A stretch of DNA of 64,000 nt from assembly GCF_003355475.1 (NCBI RefSeq), contig NZ_CP031356.1:3224001-3288000 (forward strand). Reading direction: 5' to 3'. The stretch comes from Brachybacterium saurashtrense. GTDB lineage: Bacteria; Actinomycetota; Actinomycetes; Actinomycetales; Dermabacteraceae. The first letter of the stretch is position 1. Each line of letters starts with the position of its first letter. The notes below the pieces were generated by a model that saw only the letters and a list, made by a program, of their open reading frames with translations, was not told where the DNA came from and made no database searches. Positions 41,178-49,326 of the stretch are shown here, in pieces. A program made the position numbers and the translations under genes.

Positions 41178-41360
41178 ATGGAGTCACAGCATGAGATCGC
41201 CGTCGGCCACGAGCTGCGGACGGCCGCCGAGACGGCGCAGATCCCGGTGGTCCCGGCCGCCGCCGACGCGCCCGAGCAGGCACCCACCTGGCGCACCAGC
41301 GTGGGCGTGGTGATCGCCCTGGTGCTCGCCTTCGTGGCGATCACGCTCGTCGGGCTCTGA
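41178..41360 (+). CDS. Small single-span membrane protein, function unknown
   Basis: This 60-residue protein has a polar, Ala/Pro-rich first part (residues 1-39, ending APTWRTS) and one strongly hydrophobic C-terminal segment (about 41-60: VGVVIALVLAFVAITLVGL). The ATG at 41178 is preceded by the excellent ribosome-binding site GAAGGAGGG, and the gene stands alone with its own upstream AT-richer stretch (41074-41100), which supports it being real. The tail-anchored layout resembles many small actinobacterial membrane proteins. I do not recognise a family. Confidence 0.72.
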   Translation: MESQHEIAVGHELRTAAETAQIPVVPAAADAPEQAPTWRTSVGVVIALVLAFVAITLVGL

Positions 41361-41382
41361 GCACTTCCTGAGGCGGGCGGGC

Positions 41383-42045
41383 TCAGCGCCGCCGCAGCAC
41401 CACCACCGCGTCCAGGTGCTCGCCCTCGGTCCCGTCGGGGCCCACGGCCGGGCGCCGACGTTCCTCGGCGAGCTCCACCGCCCAGTCCGCGGCGGGCTGG
41501 GCGAGCTGCTCCACCTCGGCGCGCACGTCGATCATCGCCGCGGGATGCTCCGCCGCCCAGGACGGCGGGGCCGCGTGCGAGACCGTGACCAGGTGCCCGC
41601 CCGTGCGCAGCGCCGAGGCCGCCCGCTGCAGGATCCCCAGCCTGTCCAGCGCCACCTGCGACTGGAAGAACGAGGCGGTGACCAGGTCGACGGACTCCGC
41701 CTCCGGCTGCCAGGCGCTGAGATCCGTCGCCGTGAACAGTGCCTGCTCGAGGCCTCGCCCCGCCGCCTCGGCGCGGGCGCGCTCGATCGCGGTGGCGGAG
41801 ATGTCCAGGCCGCGGGCCGTCCAGCCCTGCTCCGCCAGCCACAGCACGTCCCCGCCCTCGCCACAGCCCAGATCGATCGAGATGCCCGGCTCGAGCTCCG
41901 CCACCACCTGCGCCATCGTGCCGTTGACCGTCCCCGACCACACCCGCTCGCTGCCGCTGTAGCGCTGCTCCCAGTGCTCGGCGGGGGAGAGGGACGGATC
42001 AGGCTGGGAGTGCGGGGCGGAGCCGTGGGCGTGATGCGCGGTCAT
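41383..42045 (-). CDS. Class I SAM-dependent methyltransferase
   Basis: This 220-residue methyltransferase has motif I ISIDLGCGEGGDVLWLAEQG near residues 55-74, the acidic loop ARGLDISATAIERARAEA, and motif IV-like VDLVTASFFQSQVALDR. The final strand contains HLDAVVVLRRR. The fold and the N-terminal SLSPAEHWEQRYSGSERVW resemble thiopurine-type or TehB-like methyltransferases that act on small molecules. The ATG at 42045 fits the domain start, though its ribosome-binding site is weak. It is convergent with the small membrane protein gene and divergent from the acyltransferase gene. Confidence 0.88.
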   Translation of the reverse strand: MTAHHAHGSAPHSQPDPSLSPAEHWEQRYSGSERVWSGTVNGTMAQVVAELEPGISIDLGCGEGGDVLWLAEQGWTARGLDISATAIERARAEAAGRGLEQALFTATDLSAWQPEAESVDLVTASFFQSQVALDRLGILQRAASALRTGGHLVTVSHAAPPSWAAEHPAAMIDVRAEVEQLAQPAADWAVELAEERRRPAVGPDGTEGEHLDAVVVLRRR

Positions 42046-42135
42046 GCCACGAGCCTGGCAGACGTGGCCGGGGTGGGGAAGCGGAGTTGCCGAGATCGGG
42101 AGGGAGGGGTGGGGGGAACAAGCGTGTGGCGCCAC

Positions 42136-42144
42136 GGGGGGGGG
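42136..42144. repeat. G9 mononucleotide tract upstream of the acyltransferase gene
   Basis: Nine G residues lie 72 bp upstream of the acyltransferase start at 42217, within the gap shared with the divergent methyltransferase gene. Length variation here would shift promoter elements. Confidence 0.9.
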
Positions 42145-42216
42145 TAGGTTGTCGCCACATCCTGCGCTCCCGGTTCGCGGCGCCGCAGGAGTGGGGGACG
42201 AGTCGCAGGAGGCCCG

Positions 42217-43521
42217 ATGACGAGCACGCGCCCGAGCCGCGCCGAGCAGATCGACGCCGCGACGCCCACGAGCCGCAACCGGGTGGTGGACTTCCTCCGC
42301 GCCGCCGCGATCACCGTGGTGGTGCTCGGGCACTGGACGATCATCGCGGTGGACCCCGACGGCGGGATCCTCCCGCACGGCGTGCTCGACGGCGCGGAGT
42401 GGACCCACCCGCTCACCTGGATCTTCCAGGTGATGCCGATCTTCTTCCTGGTGGGCGGCTACTCCAACGGCCTCTCCTGGCGCTCTGCGCGGCGCAAGGA
42501 GATCGGGTACGGCCAGTGGCTGCGCACCCGGCTGCGCCGTCTCGGCATCCCGCTGGTCCCGCTGCTGCTGGCCTGGCTCGTGATCTGGGTGGTCGCCGTG
42601 CTTGCCGGCGCGCCGACGGAGACCGTGCAGCTCGCCTCGCAGATGGCGCTGATCCCCACCTGGTTCCTCGCCGCGTACCTGGTGGTGATCCTGGTAGCCC
42701 CGCCGTGCCTGGCGCTCTGGGAGCGCTTCGGCTGGTGGTCCGTCGTGGGCGGCGTCGCGCTCGCCGGCGCGGTGGATGCGGTGAGCATCGCCGCCGACCA
42801 GCCGCTGCTCGGCTACCCGAACTACCTGCTGGTGTGGGCGGCGTTCCACCAGGTCGGCTACGCCTGGCTCGACGGCCGACTCGCCGGCACCCGCAAGCGC
42901 CTGCTGCTCGCCGGGGTCGGTGCGGCCGGCCTGCTCCTGCTCGTGACGGCGGGCCCGTACCCGGTCTCGATGATCACCGCCGGGGGCGACGAGATCTCCA
43001 ACTCCAGCCCGACCCGCGTCACGATGGCGTTCCTGGGCATGCTCCAGGCCGGGCTCGTGCTGTCGCTGGAGAAGCCGCTCGAGGCTCTGCTGCGCCGGCC
43101 CCGGCTGTGGCTCGTCACCGTGCTGGTGAATCAGAGGATCATGACCTGGTTCCTGTGGCACCTCACCGTGATGGTGGGCCTCGCCCATCTGCTGCTCGCC
43201 CTCGACGCGCGGGCGCTGCTGCCCGAACCATTGACGGGCCCGTGGTGGGCGACGCGGCCGCTGTGGGTGCTCGCGCTGCTCGCGCTCACGGGGCTGGTGG
43301 TGCTGGTGATGGGGAGGTTCGAGTCCCCGCGGGCCGACGAGCGACCGGCCCCGCCGGTGTGGAAGCCCCTCGCCGCCGCCGTGTGCGTCATCGCCGGGCT
43401 CGCCGTGATGGCCAGCGTGGGTGTCGCAGGGGAGGGCGGTGTGACCTGGTGGTGGCCGCTGCTGCCGGTGGTGGGGTTGTGGGGGTTCGGGGTTGCACGG
43501 GCACTGAAAGCTTGGCCATGA
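42217..43521 (+). CDS. Acyltransferase family 3 membrane protein
   Basis: This 434-residue polytopic membrane protein has about ten hydrophobic segments and the family-3 acyltransferase signature near its start: NRVVDFLRAAAITVVVLGHW, with the catalytic His, and FQVMPIFFLVGGYSNGLSW. Arg-rich LRTRLRRLGIPLVPLLLAW follows, also typical. Such enzymes O-acetylate or succinylate sugars of exopolysaccharide, peptidoglycan or antibiotics. The ATG at 42217 follows GCAGGAGG. The last third (after about 330) holds the final spans and no extra domain. Confidence 0.9.
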   Translation: MTSTRPSRAEQIDAATPTSRNRVVDFLRAAAITVVVLGHWTIIAVDPDGGILPHGVLDGAEWTHPLTWIFQVMPIFFLVGGYSNGLSWRSARRKEIGYGQWLRTRLRRLGIPLVPLLLAWLVIWVVAVLAGAPTETVQLASQMALIPTWFLAAYLVVILVAPPCLALWERFGWWSVVGGVALAGAVDAVSIAADQPLLGYPNYLLVWAAFHQVGYAWLDGRLAGTRKRLLLAGVGAAGLLLLVTAGPYPVSMITAGGDEISNSSPTRVTMAFLGMLQAGLVLSLEKPLEALLRRPRLWLVTVLVNQRIMTWFLWHLTVMVGLAHLLLALDARALLPEPLTGPWWATRPLWVLALLALTGLVVLVMGRFESPRADERPAPPVWKPLAAAVCVIAGLAVMASVGVAGEGGVTWWWPLLPVVGLWGFGVARALKAWP

Positions 43522-43563
43522 GATTCTCCATCGCCCGAGGCGCCAACATGGGATCATCTGACT

Positions 43564-44526
43564 ATGTGGTCTGAGGGTGACGAGTTGAAGCTTCGCAAAG
43601 AAGCTATGCAATGGCTCGCCGCGTGGACAAACGACGGGCTCGACGCGATTTCATACGCCGACCTCGGTGACTTCCATTTTTGCGGCGAAGCGTTCGCGCT
43701 AAAAGATCGACAGCTTGGCGTTAGGAAGCCGGCCGGCATGGACAGCGCATTGTCTATTGCCACTGCATACCGAGCGCCGGGCAGAGAGCGTCCTTATGAT
43801 GATGTTCTCGGTCGTGATGGTCTCATGCGGTACAAATGGGACGGAGATGATCCCAATAAGTATACGAACCGCGGACTTCGCTCTGCAATGAGTGAGAAGC
43901 GCCCGCTTATATGGTTTTGGGGTGTTGCTCCAGCGATGTACAAGCCAATATTTCCGGTTTATGTCGTCGCAGAGGAGCCAGAAGACAAGCAGTTCGTCAT
44001 TGCCACTGACGGGCTTCAGAACATCGAGTCGACGGGGCAAGATGTCGATGAGGTGACAAAGAGGTACGTGCTCCAGGAGACGCGCAGGCGTCTGCATCAG
44101 CCGGTTTTCCGCGGGCTAGTGATGCAAGCGTACGGAACTCGCTGCTCGATCTGCAGGCTGCGGCACTCGACGCTTCTGGATGCCGCCCATATCATCCCAG
44201 ATGCCGACCCTGGTGGGGTTGCGGCGGTGCGAAACGGTATAGCGCTGTGCAAAATTCATCATGCTGCTTACAACTCAGGCATAATTGGCATTTCGCCCGA
44301 CTATGTGCTCGGGGTGCGTGAAGATGTTTTGAAGGAAATTGACGGACCGATGCTCGAGTTTGGCCTTAAGGGCCTTCATGGAGATAGGCTGAAGGTGTTG
44401 CCTTCGTCAAAGAAGGAGCGCCCGGATCGAGAGCTACTGGAGCACCAGTATCGGCGGTTCGAGGCTGGCTCTGTGCCCCGAGCGCTCCGTGTGGATTTTT
44501 TGCACTCTAAGGGTTGGGATGGATAG
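43564..44526 (+). CDS. HNH restriction endonuclease-like protein (COG3440 type)
   Basis: This 320-residue protein has a C-terminal HNH nuclease: a CxxC zinc pair in TRCSICRLRH (about 194-197), then LLDAAHIIPDADPGG with the catalytic His near 208, and NGIALCKIHHAAYNSGIIGI with Asn and His. The N-terminal part has a PUA-like recognition segment (RYKWDGDDPNKYTNR, PLIWFWGVAPAMYKPIFPVY), the layout of predicted restriction endonucleases of COG3440. Such enzymes may cut foreign or modified DNA; no methyltransferase partner is nearby. Base composition is about 52 % GC in sampled lines, with A/T-ending codons, far from the roughly 72 % of its neighbours, so recent acquisition is likely. There is no clear ribosome-binding site at the ATG. 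Confidence 0.85.
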   Translation: MWSEGDELKLRKEAMQWLAAWTNDGLDAISYADLGDFHFCGEAFALKDRQLGVRKPAGMDSALSIATAYRAPGRERPYDDVLGRDGLMRYKWDGDDPNKYTNRGLRSAMSEKRPLIWFWGVAPAMYKPIFPVYVVAEEPEDKQFVIATDGLQNIESTGQDVDEVTKRYVLQETRRRLHQPVFRGLVMQAYGTRCSICRLRHSTLLDAAHIIPDADPGGVAAVRNGIALCKIHHAAYNSGIIGISPDYVLGVREDVLKEIDGPMLEFGLKGLHGDRLKVLPSSKKERPDRELLEHQYRRFEAGSVPRALRVDFLHSKGWDG

Positions 44527-44777
44527 GGGGTATTGTCGGACGAGGTTCGAGTGCGCCTCGGCAGGTTATGGGTTGGAAAATCGTGACTTCGCTCTCTCGG
44601 GAGCTTGTCGGCGGGCATTCGGCGATCGGTGTCCACTTATTAGGGGTAAGTTGGCCAGTCCATTGAGGTCGATCCAGATTGCGGAGTTGAAATCGGTGTT
44701 TGGTAGCGGCTTGTCCGCATCTTAATTCGGCCTGCGTGAGTCGGTCGGGACAATTATCTTGCGGTGGACTCGTGCGT
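44527..44777. other. Low-GC gap between convergent HNH and helicase genes
   Basis: This 251-bp stretch has the same low GC as the HNH gene. A short open frame of about 78 codons spans its left part (from 44489), but it overlaps the end of the HNH gene in another frame and has no recognisable features. It may be a decayed remnant of the transferred segment. Confidence 0.5.
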
Positions 44778-47700
44778 CTATGCCACCGCTCGAGCCTCCA
44801 TGAACAGTTCGGCTGGCATCGCCCGATCCAATCGCCACACGATCTGCATCGGTCGCGACCCCGTCGCCTGCTGGAACTGTGCTGTCCCGAGGCAGGTGTA
44901 GGGCTCGGTGCCGATGTCGCCCGTTTTCGCACGCCTTACGAAGAGAACCACGCTCGATCCGCGGGCGGCGTGGTTGATGTACCTCTGACCGGTGCGACTC
45001 TCCACGCTCGTCGTGCTCTGCGACTCCCAGTGGAAGAGGTCCTGGTTGATCGCGAAGTCGCGATACATGGTCGTGGGGGAGTAGTCCGCTTCGGACTTCT
45101 TCAGCGTCACGAGCAGAGCGTCCACGCTCGTGCCCGGCAACCACTTCACCCCTTCGCGAATTGAGCCGGGCGCTCCAGTGTCTAGGGTGCCAAGGCCCAG
45201 TCCGGCGAGCAGCTCCTCCCGGGAGTACCGGGCGTGCGATCGCAGCGGTGACTGCGCTGCGGAGCCTGACAGCCGTGCCGGACGAACCCGAGACGACTGG
45301 TCCTGGTACTCCAGCACGTGGAGCAGTTCCTCTACCACTGCAGGATGTGCCCGGAGCTGCTCGAGGCCGGTGCGAACACTGTGCTCCCCGGAGGGCCAGA
45401 AGGAGAACACGAGCATTGCGGCATAGAGGTCGGTGTCGACTCCGGCCGGAAGAGTGGGCTCGGTGAGGAGCCGGCGGTACGCCCGGATCCGCTCGGGATC
45501 GTCGACGTGAGTCAGGGTGCCGACCCGGCGCAAGAGAGAGTCGGCAGTCTCCGAACGCGTCTCCTCTCGGGTGGCGGGGAAGGCCCAGTCCACGAGCGTG
45601 GACCAGCTTGCCGAGCGCTTCTCTCCGCTTAGGCTGCGCGTCCCCGGCCCGTATACGTCTGCGAGAGACCGCTCTGCCGCATCGAGGTAGGTGCCCAGGG
45701 CGTAGTTGCTCGGTGAGGCATCCTCGGGCTTGTGCTGGCGGACATCTGCGACCAGATCCCTCGTCGAGAGTTTCAGTTGCTTCTTCACGTTCTTGAGCAC
45801 GATGTCCTGCGCGACGCGATCGAACACGATCTGCGTGCCCGGAGGGAGGAACGGGAAGCCGTCGCGGATGCTGCGCTCGAGTTTGTTCCTCGACAGGCCC
45901 GTCAGTGCCCGGTACTTCAGGTCAAAGCGGAAGTTCGTGTGCTGGAGTCCGACGAAGTCGAGCACTGTCAGTACCGCCTTGTTCTCCGCTCGGCGGAGCC
46001 CGCGCCCAAGCTGTTGCAGGAAGATTGTCGCTGACTGGGTGGGTCGGAGCATCAGCACGGTATCGACCATGGGGATATCGAGACCTTCATTGAAGAGATC
46101 GACGGCGAACAGGCAGACGATGTCGCCGCGGCGCAACTTTGCGAGGCCCTCCTGCCGTTCGTCGGAGCCGGAGTCTCCCGTGAGAGCCAGCGAGGGGAGG
46201 CCAGCACGGCGGAACACCTCCGCCATGTAGTGCGCGTGCTCGACGCTGACACAGAACCCGAGTGCCTTCATGCGGCTGGGGTCAGTCACCTTGTCGCGCA
46301 GCGCCTGGAGCACCTTGCCGGCCCGCGCATCATTGCCGGTGTACAGGGAGTTCAGCTGGGTGATGTTGTAAGCGCCGCGGGTGAATCGCACCCCACTGAG
46401 GTCCACACCGTCCGCGAGGCCGAAGTAGTGGAAGGGGACTAGGAGATCCGCGCTGAGCGCGTCCCAGAGCCGTAGCTCGCTGGCGATCCGTCCCTCGAAG
46501 AAGGCATGAGCAACGTCGATGCCATCGGCGCGCTCCGGCGTGGCGGTGAGTCCAAGAAGCTCACGAGGCGTGAAGTACTCGAGAACCTTGCGGTACGTCG
46601 CAGCCTCCGCGTGATGGAACTCGTCGATCACGATGATGTCGAAGTGATCGCGAGCCCATCGCTCCAGCTCACCCGCCTGCTGTAGCGATTGAATCGACGC
46701 GAACACATGGCGGCGGCGCACGGGCTTGTGGCCGCCGACGAAAAGCTCGCCAAATGCACCGTCCTTCAGAACGTCGCGGTAGGTCCGTAGTGACTGCTCA
46801 AGGATCTCTTTGCGGTGCGCGATGAAGAGGATTGTCGGCTGATCAGCCTCCGACGAGCGCAGTCGCTTGTAGTCCAGCGCCGCGACCACCGTCTTCCCGG
46901 TGCCGGTCGCTGCGACCACGAGGTTCTTGTGGCGGTCGTGCACCTCGCGCTCGGCGGCGAGGTCATCCAGCATCTCGATCTGATGCGGGTACGGGCGCAC
47001 ATCGAGATGGCTGATGGACAGGCTCGGAGACGAGGAGCGGCCGCTGTTCTTCTCGAGCAGGGCATCCAGATACTCGGCATCTTCGTCGGGGTCGTATGGA
47101 GCGAATGCGGCATCGTCCCAGTACGTCTCGAAGGTCGACTCGAACTTGTCCACGAGGCTCGGCGTGGCGAGGCGCGACAGGCGTACGTTCCACTCCAGGC
47201 CGTCCACGAGCGCCGCCCTGCTCATATTTGAACTGCCTACGTACGCGGTGGTGTAGCCGCTGGACCGATGGAACATCCACGCCTTGGCGTGCAGGTGCGT
47301 GGATTGGGCGTCGTAGTTGACCCGCACTTCGGCGTTCAGCGACCGCACGAAGTGGTCCAGCGCTTTGCGGTCGGTAGCGCCGATATACGTAGTGGTGAGC
47401 ACTCTGATCGGCACGCCGCGCTCGGCGGCCTCCCGGAGGGCGGATTCCAGTACCCGTATCCCGCTCCACTGCGCGAACGCGCACAGCAGATCGATGCGAT
47501 CAGCGCTCGCCATCTCAAGGCGCAACTCCGATCCCAGCTGCGGATCCATCCGTGAGTTTGTGAAGAGCGCGACGTCGCTGAGCGGTGTGGACGGCCGCGG
47601 CACGCGGGGAGCGTCTGGTGTGCTCACCGACGTGAGGAGCCGCGGACCCGGGGAGACCGACGGATCCATTGGTGCTTCCGGCAAGGTCTGCAACAGCCGG

Positions 47701-47918
47701 TTCGCAAGGGCGATACGGTCCTCGCGCGGCGCGGCGATCAGGGCCTGCTCGACAGTCCGCGCGACGTGCTGCGTGAGAACGTGGGCGACGTCTTCATCGT
47801 CCACATCCTCCGTCGGCGTGAGGAAGCCTCTTTCCTCCGCGCTCTGCACCGACTCCGCCAGCCCAGTGGTGATAAGCAGCTCGTAGAGCCCGGGGTCAAG
47901 TGCCTGCTTGCTCTCCAT
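44778..47918 (-). CDS. PLD-domain SF2 helicase with DUF3427
   Basis: This protein of about 1046 residues has three modules. A phospholipase-D-like nuclease domain (about 130-265) carries HLHAKAWMFHRSS and VGSSNMSRAAL; the HxK is present but the Asp expected four residues on is replaced, as in relatives. A superfamily 2 helicase (about 310-660) has VVAATGTGKTVVAALD (Walker A near 338), VIDEFHHAEA (motif II near 431), LGLTATPERADG (III) and FLQQLGRGLRRAENK (VI). The C-terminal third matches DUF3427. Such proteins occur in defence-associated loci. Start: the ATG at 47918 lies 4 bp behind AGGAGG, while a GTG at 47921 overlaps the NUDIX stop. GC is a little below the flanks. Confidence 0.9.
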   Translation of the reverse strand: MESKQALDPGLYELLITTGLAESVQSAEERGFLTPTEDVDDEDVAHVLTQHVARTVEQALIAAPREDRIALANRLLQTLPEAPMDPSVSPGPRLLTSVSTPDAPRVPRPSTPLSDVALFTNSRMDPQLGSELRLEMASADRIDLLCAFAQWSGIRVLESALREAAERGVPIRVLTTTYIGATDRKALDHFVRSLNAEVRVNYDAQSTHLHAKAWMFHRSSGYTTAYVGSSNMSRAALVDGLEWNVRLSRLATPSLVDKFESTFETYWDDAAFAPYDPDEDAEYLDALLEKNSGRSSSPSLSISHLDVRPYPHQIEMLDDLAAEREVHDRHKNLVVAATGTGKTVVAALDYKRLRSSEADQPTILFIAHRKEILEQSLRTYRDVLKDGAFGELFVGGHKPVRRRHVFASIQSLQQAGELERWARDHFDIIVIDEFHHAEAATYRKVLEYFTPRELLGLTATPERADGIDVAHAFFEGRIASELRLWDALSADLLVPFHYFGLADGVDLSGVRFTRGAYNITQLNSLYTGNDARAGKVLQALRDKVTDPSRMKALGFCVSVEHAHYMAEVFRRAGLPSLALTGDSGSDERQEGLAKLRRGDIVCLFAVDLFNEGLDIPMVDTVLMLRPTQSATIFLQQLGRGLRRAENKAVLTVLDFVGLQHTNFRFDLKYRALTGLSRNKLERSIRDGFPFLPPGTQIVFDRVAQDIVLKNVKKQLKLSTRDLVADVRQHKPEDASPSNYALGTYLDAAERSLADVYGPGTRSLSGEKRSASWSTLVDWAFPATREETRSETADSLLRRVGTLTHVDDPERIRAYRRLLTEPTLPAGVDTDLYAAMLVFSFWPSGEHSVRTGLEQLRAHPAVVEELLHVLEYQDQSSRVRPARLSGSAAQSPLRSHARYSREELLAGLGLGTLDTGAPGSIREGVKWLPGTSVDALLVTLKKSEADYSPTTMYRDFAINQDLFHWESQSTTSVESRTGQRYINHAARGSSVVLFVRRAKTGDIGTEPYTCLGTAQFQQATGSRPMQIVWRLDRAMPAELFMEARAVA

Positions 47919-48355
47919 CACGCCTCCTCAGCCTGTGTGCGAAGAGCGTGGAGCCGTTCAGGAAGGACGCTGATGATCGGGACGTCGCCAGGGGCCCACT
48001 CGAGAGATGCGAGGTCGTCGAGCGGTACCCACTGCATCGCGTCGTGATCGCTGCTCGAGACGGGATCAGTGCCGCAGAACTGCGCTGAGTAGCAGGCGAG
48101 CTCAATGCGGGATGTCCCTATGTTGGTGAGGCTCCGCTCGACTAGCGGCCCCACGGAGATGTCGATGCTCAGCTCTTCCTGGAGCTCTCGTCGCAGCGCA
48201 GCCTCGGGCGATTCGCCAATCTCGACCTTGCCGCCCGGGAACTCCCACAGGCCACCGGCGCTGCGGTCGGCATTCCGTCGCGCGGCGAACACCGCCCCGC
48301 CGCGTTCGACGATAGCGCCCACGACGCGGATGACTGCCTTCTCCACCGTGGTCAC
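47918..48355 (-). CDS. NUDIX hydrolase, (deoxy)nucleoside triphosphate pyrophosphohydrolase
   Basis: This MutT-like protein of about 145 residues contains the Nudix box GGKVEIGESPEAALRRELQE and, continuing directly, ELSIDI, which completes GX5EX7REUXEEXGU. The N-terminus AVIRVVGAIVERGGAVFAAR and LWEFPGG are typical of 8-oxo-dGTP / dCTP pyrophosphatases. It would hydrolyse damaged or non-canonical (d)NTPs to monophosphates. Its stop overlaps the helicase start, so the two are coupled. Start: the GTG at 48355 has AGGAG immediately in front of it; a GTG at 48346, three codons later, has better spacing from the same site and may be the true start. Confidence 0.92.
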   Translation of the reverse strand: MTTVEKAVIRVVGAIVERGGAVFAARRNADRSAGGLWEFPGGKVEIGESPEAALRRELQEELSIDISVGPLVERSLTNIGTSRIELACYSAQFCGTDPVSSSDHDAMQWVPLDDLASLEWAPGDVPIISVLPERLHALRTQAEEA

Positions 48356-48497
48356 TCCTCTTCCGCGAGCCGATGCTGCCGATCGTACGAGGAGGTAGTG
48401 ACACGTGCAGGGGAAACTGAGGAGTGAACGCCGAAGGAGCTATGCCCGAGACGGCGCTGGGTGTTCACAAAGGAAAGGGGAGCGGGCTCCCCACCCC

Positions 48498-49148
48498 TCA
48501 CACCTCGATCTCGCGCCTGTCCTCCGTCCGCACCACCAGCACGAACCGGGAGCCGTGCCCCTCACGGATCTCGGCGAGGCGGTCGTCCAGCCCCAGGGCG
48601 GCGGTGGCCTTGCGCAGCGGTTCGGGCTTGACCTCCACGCGGGTAAAGGAGACCAGCTCCAGGGAGGGCAGGTCGCCCAGGCCGGGCTGGTCGGTGCTGC
48701 CCCAGTCGATGAGGAAGGGCAGGCCGTAGTTGATCGGCGGCTTCGCCTGGGTGAGCCGCCATTGCAGCTCCTGCCCGTCGGGCGTGGTGCGCGAGAGGGA
48801 CTGCACCTCGCCCAGCTCCACACCGTTTTCCCGGGCTCGCTCCACCACCTGGTCGATGTTCTCGGGGTGGGCGGCGTAGGTGAGGAGGGTGGGCTTCTTC
48901 AGCCGGTGGATGTGGAACATCTTCGGCAGCTCCTCGCCCTCCCGCTCGGGGTCGGGGCCCACCAGTTCCAGGTAGTGGGGGCGCTTCTCGCCGTCGACGG
49001 TGAGGGCGATGAGCGCATTCGCGGTGCCGACGGGGTGGCGGCCGCCGGGTGCGGCGGTGACGCCGGTGAGATCGCGGAACCAGTCCACGAGCTCCTCGAG
49101 GGAGGGGCCGGCGATGACGATGTGGTCCAGCAGCGGGGGAACGTCCAT
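48498..49148 (-). CDS. VOC/glyoxalase-like domain protein
   Basis: This 216-residue protein begins VPPLLDHIVIAGPSLEELVD, followed by RHPVGTANALIAL, RPHYLELVGPDPEREGEELP and INYGLPFLIDWGSTDQPGLG. This is the pattern of the Glyoxalase_3-like group, which carries one VOC half followed by a second degenerate half. The His near residue 9 and the Glu of HYLELVG are candidate metal ligands. The substrate is unknown. The ATG at 49148 begins the first strand; another ATG at 49175 would add nine residues, with no ribosome-binding site at either. It is monocistronic. Confidence 0.85.
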   Translation of the reverse strand: MDVPPLLDHIVIAGPSLEELVDWFRDLTGVTAAPGGRHPVGTANALIALTVDGEKRPHYLELVGPDPEREGEELPKMFHIHRLKKPTLLTYAAHPENIDQVVERARENGVELGEVQSLSRTTPDGQELQWRLTQAKPPINYGLPFLIDWGSTDQPGLGDLPSLELVSFTRVEVKPEPLRKATAALGLDDRLAEIREGHGSRFVLVVRTEDRREIEV

Positions 49149-49291
49149 GACCCCGACGATATCCGCATCGGGCATGGCATCGAGACGTGCCCGTTGATCA
49201 GTGCCCGGTGACCCCGCGCACCCGCCAGCCGCCCGGCCTCCTCGATCGCGTCGGGCGCCCCGTGCAGGACCGCGGGGTCCTCCTCTGCCGG

Positions 49292-49319
49292 CCGGCCGCC
49301 GGCTTCAGCCGGCGGCCGG
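49292..49319 (-). terminator. 12-bp-stem hairpin after the GH127 gene
   Basis: CCGGCCGCCGGC and GCCGGCGGCCGG pair perfectly around TTCA, 7 bp downstream of the GH127 stop on the minus strand. There is no strong U-run, as is usual at this GC. It probably ends the arabinofuranosidase/ABC transcript. Confidence 0.7.
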
Positions 49320-49326
49320 GGCTGGG

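Noticed and set aside
44489-44725. Short open frame after the HNH gene
   Set aside because: Overlaps the HNH gene in another frame, lacks a ribosome-binding site and any recognisable feature; treated as possible remnant DNA only.
43564-48355. Interpretation of the HNH and helicase genes as one operon-type defence system
   Set aside because: The HNH gene is on the plus strand and the NUDIX/helicase pair on the minus strand, converging with a 251-bp gap, and their GC contents differ; they may share an island but not a transcript.
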